From Agapanthus africanus (Eukaryota; Streptophyta; Magnoliopsida; Asparagales; Amaryllidaceae), in the NCBI GenBank assembly GCA_030015575.1, contig JASDDO010000006.1, positions 205,101,632 to 205,165,631 on the forward strand: a DNA stretch of 64,000 bases, read 5' to 3'. A program made the translations under genes and the position numbers. Under the pieces are notes generated by a model. The model was not told the DNA's origin. It saw nothing but the letters and a program-made list of their open reading frames with translations, and ran no database searches. Below, piece after piece: positions 38,196 through 51,215 of this stretch (within the stretch, counting starts at the first letter, position 1; each line of letters opens with the position of its first letter).

Positions 38196-38947
38196 GTATA
38201 TTGTGGCATTTGTGTTGGATTGGTTTTCCGTGCGCACCAGACGCATGTGATGTTGGATACGCCTTTTGAGGCTGATTTTATTTATGAGTATCGCATTTTG
38301 ATGTTGGATACTATATTATATAGTAGCCGAGCAGGACTGGTCTGAGGACAGTACCTGAGAACTTTTGCATGCATAAAAAGTTACCAATATTTTTCAAAAA
38401 TGGGCTATAGTCTCGCTATTTAGTACGTGTCCGCAAGTGACACAAAATTTTATAAAGAGAACCTTTAGGGATTTTTCAAAAAAAAAAAAGGCAGGACGTA
38501 TAATTTGAGCAAAACATATATAAGTGTATATTTACCTACTTTACAAATGATCGTCCGCCACTTGTACCGTGAGCTACGCATATCACGGGGATTTCGGAAA
38601 GATTTGGCATGAGTTATTCAGCTTTTTAAAAAGGTTTTACAAGAATACGTGCTATATATGTGGTATGATTTAACTAGTGCATTTGGATTTCCAGTAGTGG
38701 AATTCGATATTTGTATTTCCATTTTTAACTTCGATGATTGCGTCATGTTTGACGGAGTTTGATTTGAGTTTTGTACACGTTTTCATGTACACAGCATGCG
38801 CCGTGGTATTTTTATGTCTTCCGTGATTTCGGAACCCCGTTGATTTGAGTGGATTATTGAAATGCTTTAGTATTTGGGGATTTAAATTTAAATTCGGGGA
38901 CCGAATTTATTTAAGGGGGGAAGATCGTTGATTTAAGGGGGGAAGAC
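38196..38947 (+). other. 3' region of I with duplicated polypurine tract
   Basis: No gene. A poly-A run lies near 38477. Just before the LTR, GGGGACCGAATTT is followed by two copies of ATTTAAGGGGGGAAGA (38908-38924 and 38930-38946); the second abuts the LTR. G has one comparable tract. Confidence 0.75.
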
Positions 38948-40731
38948 TGTAATATAATATATTTCGCGAAAACTATTCGAATTGCGAATAGGGATTTTTC
39001 ATAAAATGGTATAAGTATATACCAATATTTGGAAATTATTCGGAGATTAAAATGATTTATTTATTTTAATGATATTTATCGGATTTTGGATAAAATCCGT
39101 GTTTTTTCATTTTTCCGTGACTTTTGCAACATGTCTTGTGCATGTTTGAATGTGTGTGTGTTTGTGAGTTAGAGAGAATGAAAAAGAATAGAAAACGAAA
39201 AACAAAGAGAAGAGAGAAAAGAGTGTGTGTGAATGGAGTTAATGAAAGAAAACATAATTTAGATATTTTGAGAGAGAGGTGAGTGTAGGGGAGATATTAT
39301 GGGTAGAGAGTGAGCTTAAGAGAGAAAGAGGAAGACTTGGCTGCCTCCTTTTTCCTTCCTTCTCCATTAATTTCTTCATCTTCTCCATGTTCTTCATTCC
39401 TCACTACCTCCTTGCTACACCTTCAATCCATTCACGAAACCTCATGCACCTTTCACATAAAACATGCACACACACATTCTAAACCATTAGAACCAATCAA
39501 TTTCGGATTTTGAGGACCTTGGGCAACTCAAGAAGTTTCGTAGGTTGCAATTGAGGTAATCTATTCACTTTAGAAACGTATTTGCGTTAAATATCGTATT
39601 TTTAGTTAGAAATTGAGTTAATTAGGTTTTTGATTTTAGAAAATTGAAAGTTTCTATCTAGTGGTCATTTGAGGTATAGTGAGTGTTTACAAGACCTTAG
39701 GTATTGATTTCATGGCATGAAAATAAGTTTAGAAACCAAAATACAGAGTTAGAAATTTTCCGTGTCGGTTTTGTGAAACCTTATAGCCTACAGGGAATCT
39801 GGAGCTATCTTGGATTTTTCCAAGAAAATCAAACAAGACCACTAACCTATATAGACCACTAGAAGACCTCCACAGAAGTATGAGCATGTTTGGGGCTCAT
39901 TTGGCTCGCGAAACCGGATTTGAAGTGTGTGTCGCCGGTTTTCCCATGGGCATTGGTGACGAGGTTTTGCCTGTAGCTCACTTACCCTATAACCTATTCT
40001 CTATACTTGCTTTTGTCCCAGTTTACCTGAGTTAAAATCTGGGATAGTTTTCCCGAGTAGCTGCTTAAGGTTTTGCAATATGTGAAATCTTGGTTTTTGG
40101 TATTTGCTTCGGAATTCATGATTTTGGTATTTGATATTCTAATTGCGTCGTTGGATGTTTATACGTTAACGGACGAGGGTTGTTTGGTTGTTTTTGGCAT
40201 GCGAAGCTGTAGGTTCTAACCTATAGGCAATCCATGTGCCGTATCGGTTTTCGGATATTAATTGTGTTTGTGTTTCGATGTGTATTGATTGTAGGTACTT
40301 CGCGTGGACTTCCGAAACGAAGAAGCACATCGACTTCGGCTAAGAGAGGAGAATTGCGGTGAGTAGATCTATATCTACGGGGTAAGTCGGGTGGATGGCG
40401 TATAGCACCCCCACAAATCATAAATGAAAACCGATATATATATTAAGCTTGTAGAAAAACCAATATAGGATTCACGGATAGGATAGTTAATGATGATTGA
40501 TATGATAAGTGAATCATGATAAGTATGAATCGAAAGAGAACAAGTGTAAGTTGACAGTGACTTAATATGAGATCGAGTTCGATACGACTCGAGATTTATA
40601 AGATATGGCGTATATGAACGATATCATTATGAGATTGATACAAACGTGAAATAAGATATATGTGTATGATATATCTATATTGATGAGACGAATTAGTGAT
40701 GTGACGTACGAGACTTTAGATCTGTACCCTC

Positions 40732-40880
40732 TATATTGTATAGGATGATAGATTCCTTATCCCGTTTGTTGTTATCGTACGATGAATTACCGTACGAGGT
40801 ATATTGTATAGGATGATAGATTCCCTTTTTTGTTAATGTCACCGTACGATGAATTGCCGTACGAGATGTGTTTTGCCGGA
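40732..40880 (+). repeat. Tandem repeat of about 67 bp in the I LTR
   Basis: Two good copies of ATATTGTATAGGATGATAGA through CGTACGATGAATTGCCGTACGA, followed by a partial third. Confidence 0.75.
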
Positions 40881-41411
40881 TGATTGATCCGCGCTTGTGA
40901 TTTGAGAATATTGAAATATGATTATTGCCATATCGGATGTTATGAGGCGTGATCGCCAATGTAGAGATAATACCTAAACCATACCTAATTCCAAACCGAC
41001 GAATCGTATGCATCTTTAAATGGAAACCTCAAGGGATGTTACGGATTTTCAAATGATATTCTTTTCCTCAAATACCGTAGCCCCCACATTCAAAACTACG
41101 ATTCGTAACCTTTAAGTGACCGTATAGTTAATAAGTAGATAGTTATTCCCATTGATTGTTCATGCTATATAGAATATTACCCCTAGTGAATGACATACAT
41201 TTTTCCAGTAATAAATGTTATACGATATCATTTTCTAGTACACCAGCACCATTACAGTGGATGCGCATGCTACACTTACACAGATTTTCCGGCCCACACA
41301 CATTCTTCATCGGTAATTGCTATGTCACTTACACTGTCGAACTGCTACATCATGATATGATTCGTAACTGTGTAGTATATTCATTGTTATGTACCATTAC
41401 GTGACATGCTA

Positions 41412-41620
41412 GCATGATATAACTGATATACTCATATTACTACTCTATGTTACATACATCGTACCTTATGGTTATTTGCTTGCATGATATACTGATATGA
41501 TCATATTACTACTCTATGTTGCATACATCGTACCTTGTTGTTATATGCTTGCATGATATACCGATATGCTCATATTATTACTCTGTGTTGCATACGTCAT
41601 ACTTTATGGTTATATGCATT
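41412..41620 (+). repeat. Tandem repeat of about 69 bp, three copies, in the I LTR
   Basis: Copies start GCATGATAT at 41412, 41482 and 41551. G has one comparable unit, so the expansion is specific to I. Confidence 0.8.
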
Positions 41621-42290
41621 GAGATGCAGTTTTCATGAGATTTCTGGATTTGAGAACCGTGGTTATATTTCGAAGGAATTGATGTATTGTTTTAAAAACC
41701 CGGTTTCTCATGATGTGATATTTCGATGCGTCAACCATGAGTTTTCTCGGTTCTGAGATTGGTTTTCGAGACCCGATTCGAGGAGATGGATAATCCGTTT
41801 GCGGGTACATGGTGGACCTGGTATGGTACCCCTGGGGCAAGAAATGATTGTCGTGGAGTAGCCGATGATCCTGGCAGAGGGAAAACTACCTACCGGTGAT
41901 TGTATAGAACTCGGCAGATATCTGGAGGATACCGACCGGAGTTGTGAGATGGATATAAGGGCCGATCTGAGTATGCGGCGCCTGAGATGAGATACGTACA
42001 TGAGGGCCGATCTGAGGATGCGGTGCCTGAGGTATGAGGATTTACGTGTCGATCCTGGACACGGGTTTTCTTGATGTTTCAAGTGTCGGTGTTAGACACT
42101 CAGGTTCTATGATTTTGATGTGTCGTTGATAGACACAGGTGGTTGATATCCTCAAACATACATACACATATATACTATGTTCTCATGATGTTTCGAGTGT
42201 CGATGTTGCACATTCATGTTCCTTGATATTGAGTTGTGTCATTGATAGATACGTGGATGATATCAAAATATTACAGGCATATGATGTCGG

Positions 42291-42539
42291 TGTTAGTGTG
42301 ATATGCCCTAGAGGCCATTATTGTATAGTAATAGCTTGTATATTACATTTTGGAAGCTTGGGATATACACACGGATTTATTACAGTCTTGCTCGATATGG
42401 TAGTATACTACTTGGTTTGTATCTATCTTAATATGTGTATATATTTCTTTTGACGTATCGCTAATACATATTGATAGAGCCCTTAGGATCTTTACTTGAC
42501 TACCAGTGTTGTGATGGCAGTCACACTAGTGGGGACTGG
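42291..42539 (+). mobile_element. Copia element F, LTR fragment
   Basis: Begins TGTTAGTGTGATATGCCCTA and follows the A LTR for 249 bp until E interrupts it after actgg. The preceding gtcgg is the expected left target duplication. The rest of F must lie beyond the window. Confidence 0.82.
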
Positions 42540-44749
42540 TGTTAGTTGTATGTATGTCATAGAGGCCAGTATTGTACATATGATGTATATTATATTGGAT
42601 GCTTGGACATATATAAAGAGGAAATTCATGCTCGATATGATAGTATGCTATCTGGTTGTTCTTTATCTTAACATGTATTCTTGTCCCTTGATACTGTCTT
42701 ATGGTTACATGTTGGTAAAACCCTTAGGATGTGTACTTGACTACCAGGACTATGATGTAGATCATACTAAAGGGGCCATGGTAGTCCATAAGTTCATCCT
42801 TTAACGTTCCTAGTCGTGGGTGTATCGAGACAGGGCATCGATATACATCAGTAGACTAGCGTATACGCTTCTCGCCCCATATGATGGGCGATGGATGATC
42901 ACATATTCATTGGTGTTTGACATCAGAGATGGTATAGGGGTGCTCAGTGGAGACTGGGTACACTGGACGGACTCACCGAGAACTCCCAGATGGTAGTATA
43001 CCTCACGTCAGATGGCAGTTCTCTGGTGACACTTGTACAGGTTAGTCTGTAGACCCAAGCTCGTTATAGAGTCTTGTGTGATTCCCACTGTGCTTTGATT
43101 TCCACCTAACCACATCTAAGAAGGCATGAAAAACGGTGATTTTTGTGTACAGTCCCGAGTCACATGGCGGCAATTAGCGATAGGAGGGGTTTCAACTCTC
43201 CCGGTATTAGGAGTTGATGTTGCATTGTGCTCGATTGGCCATAACAGGGAAGTCCCTGGCCAGGGCTGATTTAGAGATTTACTGGTAAGTGTTACAAGTA
43301 GTTTCTCGACCCGTTATGAGCCTCAAATCGGCATGACTTATCGGTTATTGGGGTCTGACGTTTACCACCCCTAGACTTGATATGCGACATATCAGACGAG
43401 GAGACCGGACTGTAGGGCAAGTGTTACCGTCAGGCTTTTGCTGGAGTTGGAGCGGGCTTGCTTGTTGATCTTCTGATCGCTCAATACCCGGGTAGCCGTT
43501 ACGTCCAGCTAATACCGCTGACGGGTTGTGGGTGCTTGATGTGATCATCACCTACTGCCGGCGTATTGACGAGTCTTTAGAGTCCTACATAGAGGTTTTA
43601 CTGGCTCAGGCAAAACGGAATAGGGGCACATATGTGATATGTGCGGGACCGAGAATAATGCGAGTATGTGATACCGTATTCTATTCTCACGTCTTTTGTA
43701 TCGGTCAGTTATATATGATATAGCCGGGTTATCAAATCAAGGGTTGATTCGATAAGATGATACATTGGATGTTAGTCGGTTATATGTGATATTTCCGGAT
43801 TATTAAGTCAAATGTTGATTTAATAATTTAGTGTATAATTGTATATGTGATATACTAATTTACATTAACTAACAATGGTTCACTTAAGCATTTGTTTTTT
43901 CACACTTGTGCACAACTTAATATATATGTGATACATATTAATTTGTGTACTGATTTTAGTATCATGGTTGTTAATACAACTTTCATGGGTGTACAACACT
44001 TACACCATGCTAATTATCATATTGGGTTTAGTATTTAAAGTAATTACAAAATTAGTGGAAAATTGGAAAAATGCAAGAAGCAAGTGGAAGCTTGTGGATG
44101 CATTGACTAAGTCCACTAGGTTTGTTTTACTTTAGATATTTCTTAACCTAACCATGTTAATTAGCCATGGTTATGTCTCTACATGAGTTAGTATATGATA
44201 CTCACTCACCATGGTTCACTCACTCACTTGATCATTATTCTCATCTCATTTTAGTTAATCTTCTTCCTCAAACTCAAAAGGCTTGCTAGGGTTTTGATTA
44301 AGTGAGAAAGTAAAGTGAGAAAAGAAATTCTAAAGTGAGCCCACTTCCTGTTTCATCATCCTCTACTAGACTAGCACTGTAGTTTAGGGTGTTTGCTTCA
44401 CTAATTCTCTAGTTAGTGAAGTAGAAGCTTAAGCTAGTATTTTCTCGACGTAGATCATCTTCGGCCTCGAAGCTTTCGAGCAAGATCGCTAATTTCTCTA
44501 CGCGAATCCATGCAAGAGTCCGGGAGTTCGACGATCGCAGCGAAGGGACTACTACAAGGAGCTTATGAAGTGAAGGACCGATCTACAAAGGTTGTATTTC
44601 TTTTTTCACTTAGATAGTAAATGGTTTACTATGTTTCCGTATTGTATTCTAGTTAACGATCATGTTTAGAGTTCCTTTTAACGGCAATATTTTAAATTGG
44701 CATGGACGATGGCTCCCGAAAGCTTGCTGCCGTCGATAGGAACCCTACA
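42540..44749 (+). repeat. 5' LTR of E
   Basis: 2210 bp, TGTTAGTT to CCCTACA, clearly related to the D LTR over its whole length. It contains a perfect hairpin GCACATATGTGATATGTGC (43626-43644). Confidence 0.9.
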
Positions 44750-44750
44750 G

Positions 44751-44763
44751 TGGTATCAGACCC
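44751..44763 (+). other. Primer binding site of E (tRNA-iMet)
   Basis: TGGTATCAGACCC, one mismatch to the tRNA-iMet complement, one base after the LTR. Confidence 0.88.
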
Positions 44764-45577
44764 TAGCTAGGAAATTATACGGATAATGTTAGATTACAAA
44801 TACGAAACATACTCCGAAACTTGAAACCCTAATTCCATGTTTCTATCGATTTTAAAACGATCTCCGAAAATTTTTCAAACAAGTGCAGAATCATCTTTGA
44901 GCAAACATAGGAGCTTGGAAGAAGTTTGGGACCCAGTGCTCGGATTTGGACCGAGCCCATTGGAGGTAAATCTAGGGAGGCTGGCCTGAGCATGTCCTCA
45001 GGGTCCGAAAAAAAATTCATGGTCTGTTCTCTGGATTTGGGGTTTCAGGTGTTGTTTATTTTTGCTACTTTTTCATGTGATGATTAACTCAATGCAAATG
45101 CAACTCGGAGTGTTTCGCAGTCGTAATTTTAACTGTTTTCGGGTTACTTTAGACGATATTAAAAGGTTCAATCGGATGTCAAATACCCACTTTTTCTCTT
45201 GCCGGAAAATTTTCCAAGTGTTGGATTTTTCCCGTAGTTAAAAAGCTTTCAAAGATCATGCAAGTTATGCGATGGACCCTCAAGAAGAACAAAACCTTAT
45301 CTCGATTATGTGACCGTCAGAACCGCCACTGAACCCTCAGGTTTGTGGTGGTTCGACGGTGCCACATGTGAGGCGTTGGTTTGGCCCTTCTACGGCTGGT
45401 TCATTGGTACTGCAGCGTGTGTTGAATAACTTTAAAACTACGCTCAAGTGTTGAGCTTTTTGGGTAATTGTGGTTGTTTAATGATTCGATTGGAATGTTT
45501 AACATCGTCTAGTTTTATCTGTGATGTGATAACATGTGATGTTATGTATTGCTTGATATGTTATATTGGATCACCGC
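44764..45577 (+). other. Leader of E, first part
   Basis: Non-coding and aligned with the D leader. At the position of the GC-rich module it instead has GCTCGGATTTGGACCGAGC and CCTGAGCATGTCCTCAGG, two hairpins of different sequence. Confidence 0.75.
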
Positions 45578-48500
45578 TGTCACGACCCGAAAGAGCACGT
45601 GACTGGCCCTTGAACCATATGAAGTCTATAGGACCCCATCTGATCCAAGTAAGCCAAAAGCCCAGAAATCTAAAACCATTTAAAGAGTAAATAAGGAAAA
45701 ATGGTTTTTAAGAAGTAAAGAAATCATGTTTCGAAAATCCAAGTTTTTAAATAACTAAGCCGAATATGCATTTTTTAAATGTGTAACCTTTCCTGAAAAT
45801 TTCGGCACAGTTTCCTTTGTAAAACTGGCCCCGAACGGGGAACAACAAGAATAATATATACGAAATGATAAAAGGCATCCCCAAGTGGGAGCTAGCTCTT
45901 CGTCAATCGACGGTCACAACCATGCAAGCAATAATAATATACAACGCCAACGGGCGAGAATCAAAACCCAAAAAGAAACTCAAACAGCCAGAAAACTGTA
46001 ATACTACAAGCGCGACTTTAAGGTCGAAATAATACAACACTGTTTTCTAAGTCTTAAACAATATACAAGTTTTGGTTGATAGAATTTCTAGATACAATGA
46101 ATAATACAGGAACAATGGCGGTTCTGATACAAAAGAACCCACCTACCAATGCAAGTCACCCATATGGAAGCAGTGTGCCAGAAAAGCCGCTATGGAATCT
46201 GTACGGCAAAAACCTGCAAGGACTGTGGCACAACGGGGGTGAGTTGCCAACTCGTGAATAGAAAATATTTACAAGCAGAGATCGAAAGTATGACCCATCC
46301 TAGGTCAATACGATCAGATATAAATAAACCTCAATATGAATAAGTCTAAAGCATGCTAAACTGGCAATGTAATCTCTATACATGAGTGTAGTGTCAAGTG
46401 CTCGTGCCAGTGCCTCAGGTAATAGCATATCATAAATATGAAGTAGAATCAATGAAATCAAATATGCATGTACGTGGATCCCGTCCACTCGTCACCCAAT
46501 GACAATAACCATCATACATGTAAATATCATCAACATATGCATGGAAATATGAGGATATAAACCACCTGTGTCCCTCGCGACACGTCAAAATCTTGGAACC
46601 GGAGTGCCCAGCATCGACACTCGAAAACATCATGAAAACCGTGACCAGCATCGGCACGTAAATCCTCATATAAAGGGCTCCGTCAGTCCGGATCAGCCCA
46701 CGGGCTCCGTCTGTGGAATCGGCCCTCGGCCCCAGCAGTACGCCCATATCCATCTATCGACTCTGGTCGGTATCCTCCGGATAACCGCTAGGTCCAACCA
46801 ATCACCGATAGGTACTCGCCACCCTGCCAGGCTCATCGTCTACTCTACGAAAAACATTTCTTGCCCCAGGGAACCATACCGGGTCCACCATGTACCCGCA
46901 ATCGGCCTCATCCGCCTCCTCGAATCGGGTTTCACAAGTCGCTCTCAGCACCGAGAAAACACATGGTGGACGCACTGAAATATCATATCAAGGGTAACCG
47001 GGTTTTAAAAACAGTTACATATTCCCTTTTTAAACACCCACGGTTCCCAAAACCAGAAATATCATGGAAACAACATATTTCAATGCGTATAATCAGCAAG
47101 CATGATGTGTGTGACATGTAAAAGAAATGTAAGCACATCAGTCTGTCATGCAAGAATCATAACCTGAATGCAACAGTACTATAGTGTAGTGACATGGCAA
47201 TTATCGATGATGAAGTGTGTGTGCCGGCAATAGTGTACGTGGAACAAACGCATCATCGATAATGGTGCTGGTGTCCCAGCAGCATGACGGTAATATATCA
47301 ATAAACACAGGCAATGCAATGCAAATAGCATGAATATGCGGAAATCAAATAATCAGTGCAACAGTAAAGAACCTGCCTCAATAAATATATCATGCAGCCT
47401 TGCCTTCTGAAATAAGACGAATCAGGGTTTTGGTAAAATAAGTGCTACGGTGTTTTAAGAAAAGATGTGTCGTTTGAAAATATCCGTAGAAATCCTTTTG
47501 CCTATCTTTAAAATATCCCCGATTCGTTAGTTTTGAAATAGGTATGACTCGGGTCTAGTCTAATGCCTACTATGCGAACTACGAACCCAACAATCAAGTC
47601 AACCGGGCGGGGTATGAAAACCACCTAAATCTAAGTCAATATCACATTATCTCATCACATAACAGGTATCACTACCATCATATCACATCTCCAATACGAA
47701 CTCTGTCATGTCGCCAAATCTCACGGCCTCAATCAAATCTCATCGACTCATCTCAATCCCACGTAACATCCTAAAATCTCGTATATGAACAAATAGTCCC
47801 ATACCCATGTGTAGATATACACACCATCATATGCGCATAGATAAATGAAAGAATATATGCAAGCATGTCTGTATGTGGGTATGTGTGAGTGCACCCACTA
47901 CTCTAGGGTTTCGCACTACTAAACCAATACATCCTTATCATCAATGATTCCATTATTACCATCAATAGTCCTAACAACACATAATAAATATATGTGTGTA
48001 TACATATTCGTATACATCACCACGGACCGTGGGGGTGCTATACGCCATCCACCCGACTTCTCCCCGTAGATATAAATCTACTCACCTTGCTTCTCGTGTG
48101 CCGATGCCGATGTCGCTATCTTCATCTTCCTCGCCTCAACATCACGTAGGGTACCTATAAGTATATCACAATGCTAAAGCACATGAAAATCACATCAGAA
48201 ATCAAAATAGCACACGCTACTCACATAGGTAAAAACCCATCGTCTCGCATGTAAACACGATCAATATCCACTTGTCGTTGACGTCCAAACGCCACCCGAC
48301 AGGAATGAATCACCAAATACCAAAGTCCATGCTAAAACAAGTCATAAATCATACGCTAACTCAAGAAAATCAACCCAGATTTTACCCTAATTGGAATCAG
48401 TCAAAACTAGACATACCTAGGGTCAAGTCTACAGGGTATAAGTCTACAGAACAAAAACGAGCACCAGAACCCCTGCTCTGGCCGCAAATTGCGGCCTGGG

Positions 48501-49542
48501 GGATTAAATCTGCGGCCAAGGAAATGAGTTGGGGGCTAGGGTTTGGTGTGGTGGTTCCATGGTGCTTGCACATCTCACTGTCAACTCAGTTTTATTTTTG
48601 GGGTCTCGGGGTGATAGCAGATTCCTAAATACGATCAAAGATTCATAGTTTTTCTCCGACATCGTCTCATAAATCCGTATTCTGGTTCCAAGTCTCTAGT
48701 TTGATCCAAAATAACAACACACCAGGGGTTCTACGGTCACCACAAGTCTCAATTTCATCTTTAATTTCAGGTCTAACCCTAAACCCTAACTTGAATTCTC
48801 CAAAGTCCACAAAACGACACAATATCGATATGAAACTAGAATTGATGCACAAGAAATGAGATACTACTTTAATAGGTGCAGAAATTACCTACTTTGGCAA
48901 CTCAAGAAAATTCTTTAGTTGCTCAAAGTCCTCCAAATCCAATCTTGCTAGGTTCAAAGTGTAGCTAGTGAGCTTGGGAGCAAGTTTTGTGAAGTGGGAA
49001 TGGGGTTTTGGTGAGGGAAATGAGAGGGATCTATGAAGTGAAGGGGAGGGAGATGAGGGAGCAGGAGCAATAGCCGCAGCAGCTCTTGTAGAGGGGAGAG
49101 AAAATGAGAAAGGGAAATGATGGAGGAAAGGGGTCAAAAGTCAAAAGCAACCTACTCTCTTTCTCTCATCATCATACATACTTTTTTCTTTCTTTTCTTT
49201 TCTTTTCCTTCTCACTCCAATAGTGAACCCAAAGCAACCATGCACCCAAAACATGTAATAAGTGTAACAAGTGTGGAAAATGATATGTGCACATTTTTGC
49301 ACAAAAATGCTAAAAATCCGATTAGCGATTTTTAATCGCGATTAGCACTAAATTATCATATAACTAATCTTAAAAACTTTAAAATGGCATAATTCCATAA
49401 AATACCCTATTTTAGAATTTTCCATAATTTTCCCCCATTTATTTGTATTTAATTTTACCAGAATATTAAAATATTCATTAAAATAATATTAAATTATAAA
49501 ATTTTCCCAAAAATCATATTTTATTATTTTGAAAACGTTACA
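45578..49542 (-). repeat. 3' LTR of G (left LTR)
   Basis: TGTCACGACCCGAAAG to ACGTTACA on the + strand. It ends at the reverse complement of a polypurine tract and holds the palindrome GGCCGCAAATTGCGGCC (48480-48496). Confidence 0.9.
48480..48496. other. GC-rich palindrome in the G LTR
   Basis: GGCCGCAAATTGCGGCC, perfect 8-bp arms, followed by a half copy CTGCGGCC near 48510. It resembles the modules in the copia leaders. Confidence 0.7.
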
Positions 49543-50199
49543 ATCTACCCTCCTTAAAGAAATTCGGTCCCCGAATTTAAATTTAAACCCCCAAATACTA
49601 AAATATTTCAATACAAATTCTAAGTCATCGGGGCTCCGAAATCATTAATACATAAAACATTATAGCGCAATGCATGCGCATGAGTACTGAGCAGATAACT
49701 CAAAAGAAAAACTCCGTCAAGCATCCCTCAATCATCGGAGTCATGGTAAGGATACAAATGTCAAATCCAATACAAAACCAATATGATGTAGATCAGAACT
49801 ATACATGTAGACATCCAGTCTATACATGTGAATAGCTGATGTAAATGCATGCCAAATCCTTTTAAGTCCATGTGCGATGCGCATAACACTGCACAATGGC
49901 GGACGTTTTTCATAAGAAAATAACTATATACGTATATATCCTTTGTTTAATAGGTACGTTCCGCCGTTTTGAAAACAATTTAGAAGGGTTTCCTTGTTTT
50001 TAAAACGTTTCGTGTCATATCGGACACGTAGGTATATATGCCGAGACTATAGCTCGCTCTTTGGAAATCCTTTCGATAACTATTAATGCATGCAAAATAT
50101 ATCCAGGTACTGTCCTCTGACTAGTTCTGCTCAGCATGAAAACAAATATCCAATATCATAAAAATATACTGCTCCAAAAGGAATAAATCCCAAAAAAAT
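49543..50199 (-). other. Polypurine tract and 3' region of G
   Basis: Reverse complement has CTTTAAGGAGGGTAGAT next to the LTR, preceded by GGGGACCGAATTT as in I. The remaining 600 bases are AT-rich without a gene. Confidence 0.75.
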
Positions 50200-51215
50200 G
50201 CACATAACACCACCCTGTGCGTCTGGTGCGCACGGAAATCAAAATTCATATATGTTCTATACAGGTGCACAAAACAACACCTAGGTGCAACGGGTGTGCA
50301 CGAAGTATCTGTCATAGGCAACGTGTGTGCCTGACGGCCAAATCCGGTGCATCTGACATGCACGAAGAATCTCGATTTAGTGCATCTGGTGTGCACCAAA
50401 ATCGTATCTCAAAACATATGCCCAACATGCGCGAATGTCCAAATCGGTGCATCCATCGTGCACGAATGAAAATCTAAACCCTGCGCACTCAACATGCACG
50501 GAATCACGAAATCCAATTGCAAACGCCGAACATGCGTAAGTCCAGTCAAAAGCACGGAGTGCAAGAATCAACATCAATATCAGAATCAAAATCGATATAT
50601 CGAATGACATCAAATCGAAGTCAGGTGCAACCGTAGTGCACAAAATATAAATCCGGTGCAACAAAGGCACGAAATATAAATCTGATGCGATATACGCAAG
50701 AAACATAAAACTGGTGCGACAAACACACGAAATATAGAACTGGTGCATCCCATGCACAAATACCAAGCAATAACTCAAATCCGTAAGCAGCAACACCAAG
50801 TGTACCCAGGTATAAAGGAAATCATAAACGTGTGCAACTGCGTGCACAAAACACATATCAATACACTACAAGCACATATAAGCTATACCGAGTGCAAAAT
50901 CAAATCGTGTGCGTAATATATGCACAACCTCAAATCAACCGTATGAAATCCATGAAGTCATAATCAGGTGCAGCCGAGGAATGAAACAATGTAAAATGCG
51001 GCTCAATCAAAATCAGGTGTACCGCGATGGAGAATCTCACAACCTCATGCATCAGTATGCACAAATTAAATCAAAATACTAAAAATACATGAAAACTATG
51101 CTGGAAGCGTAAATCAAATCACCGGCATAAAATAGGCATGAAATCACAATCAATACCTCAAGAGTAATAACTATGCGCAAGGTATAAATACCCAGTAGGT
51201 GCAACCATGGTGCAC
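50200..51215 (-). repeat. Diverged array of GTGCA/TGCAC dyads in G
   Basis: About 1 kb of units of roughly 30-35 bp carrying GGTGCA and TGCACGAAAT-type arms, the inverted counterpart of the array in I and at the same distance from the LTR. Open frames across it only reflect the repeat. Confidence 0.75.

Larger units (their letters stand above)
37693..42290 (+). mobile_element. Gypsy element I (Tekay/Del-like), 3' end only
   Basis: The oldest layer. The visible part is the 3' untranslated region with a GTGCA dyad array, a duplicated polypurine tract and 3343 bp of LTR, then F interrupts. The match in design and in much of the LTR text to the inverted G element shows that both belong to one gypsy lineage. 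Assignment to Tekay/Del chromoviruses rests on the long LTR, the TGTAA start and CGTGACA-type end of G, the tRNA-Met primer site of G, and the GGGGACCGAATTT tract. No coding sequence is visible. Confidence 0.78.
38948..42290 (+). repeat. LTR of I, first 3.3 kb
   Basis: Begins TGTAATAT after the polypurine tract. From about 41640 it aligns with the inverted G LTR. It holds two small tandem repeats (40732-40880 and 41412-41620). It is cut by F after gtcgg, and the end of the LTR is off the window. Confidence 0.8.
42540..45577 (+). mobile_element. Copia element E, 5' end
   Basis: 5' LTR, primer site and 0.8 kb of leader of a D-family copia element. It lies inside F and is cut by G after accgc. 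Coding parts are off the window. Confidence 0.85.

Noticed and set aside
37677..38250. Several overlapping open frames with repeating C-T-x-H or V-H-x-V text
   Set aside because: They arise from the GTGCA/TGCAC array, which happens to lack stops in several frames.
50377..50856. 159-codon open frame with many aromatic and hydrophobic residues
   Set aside because: Translation of the inverted dyad array in G, not a membrane protein.
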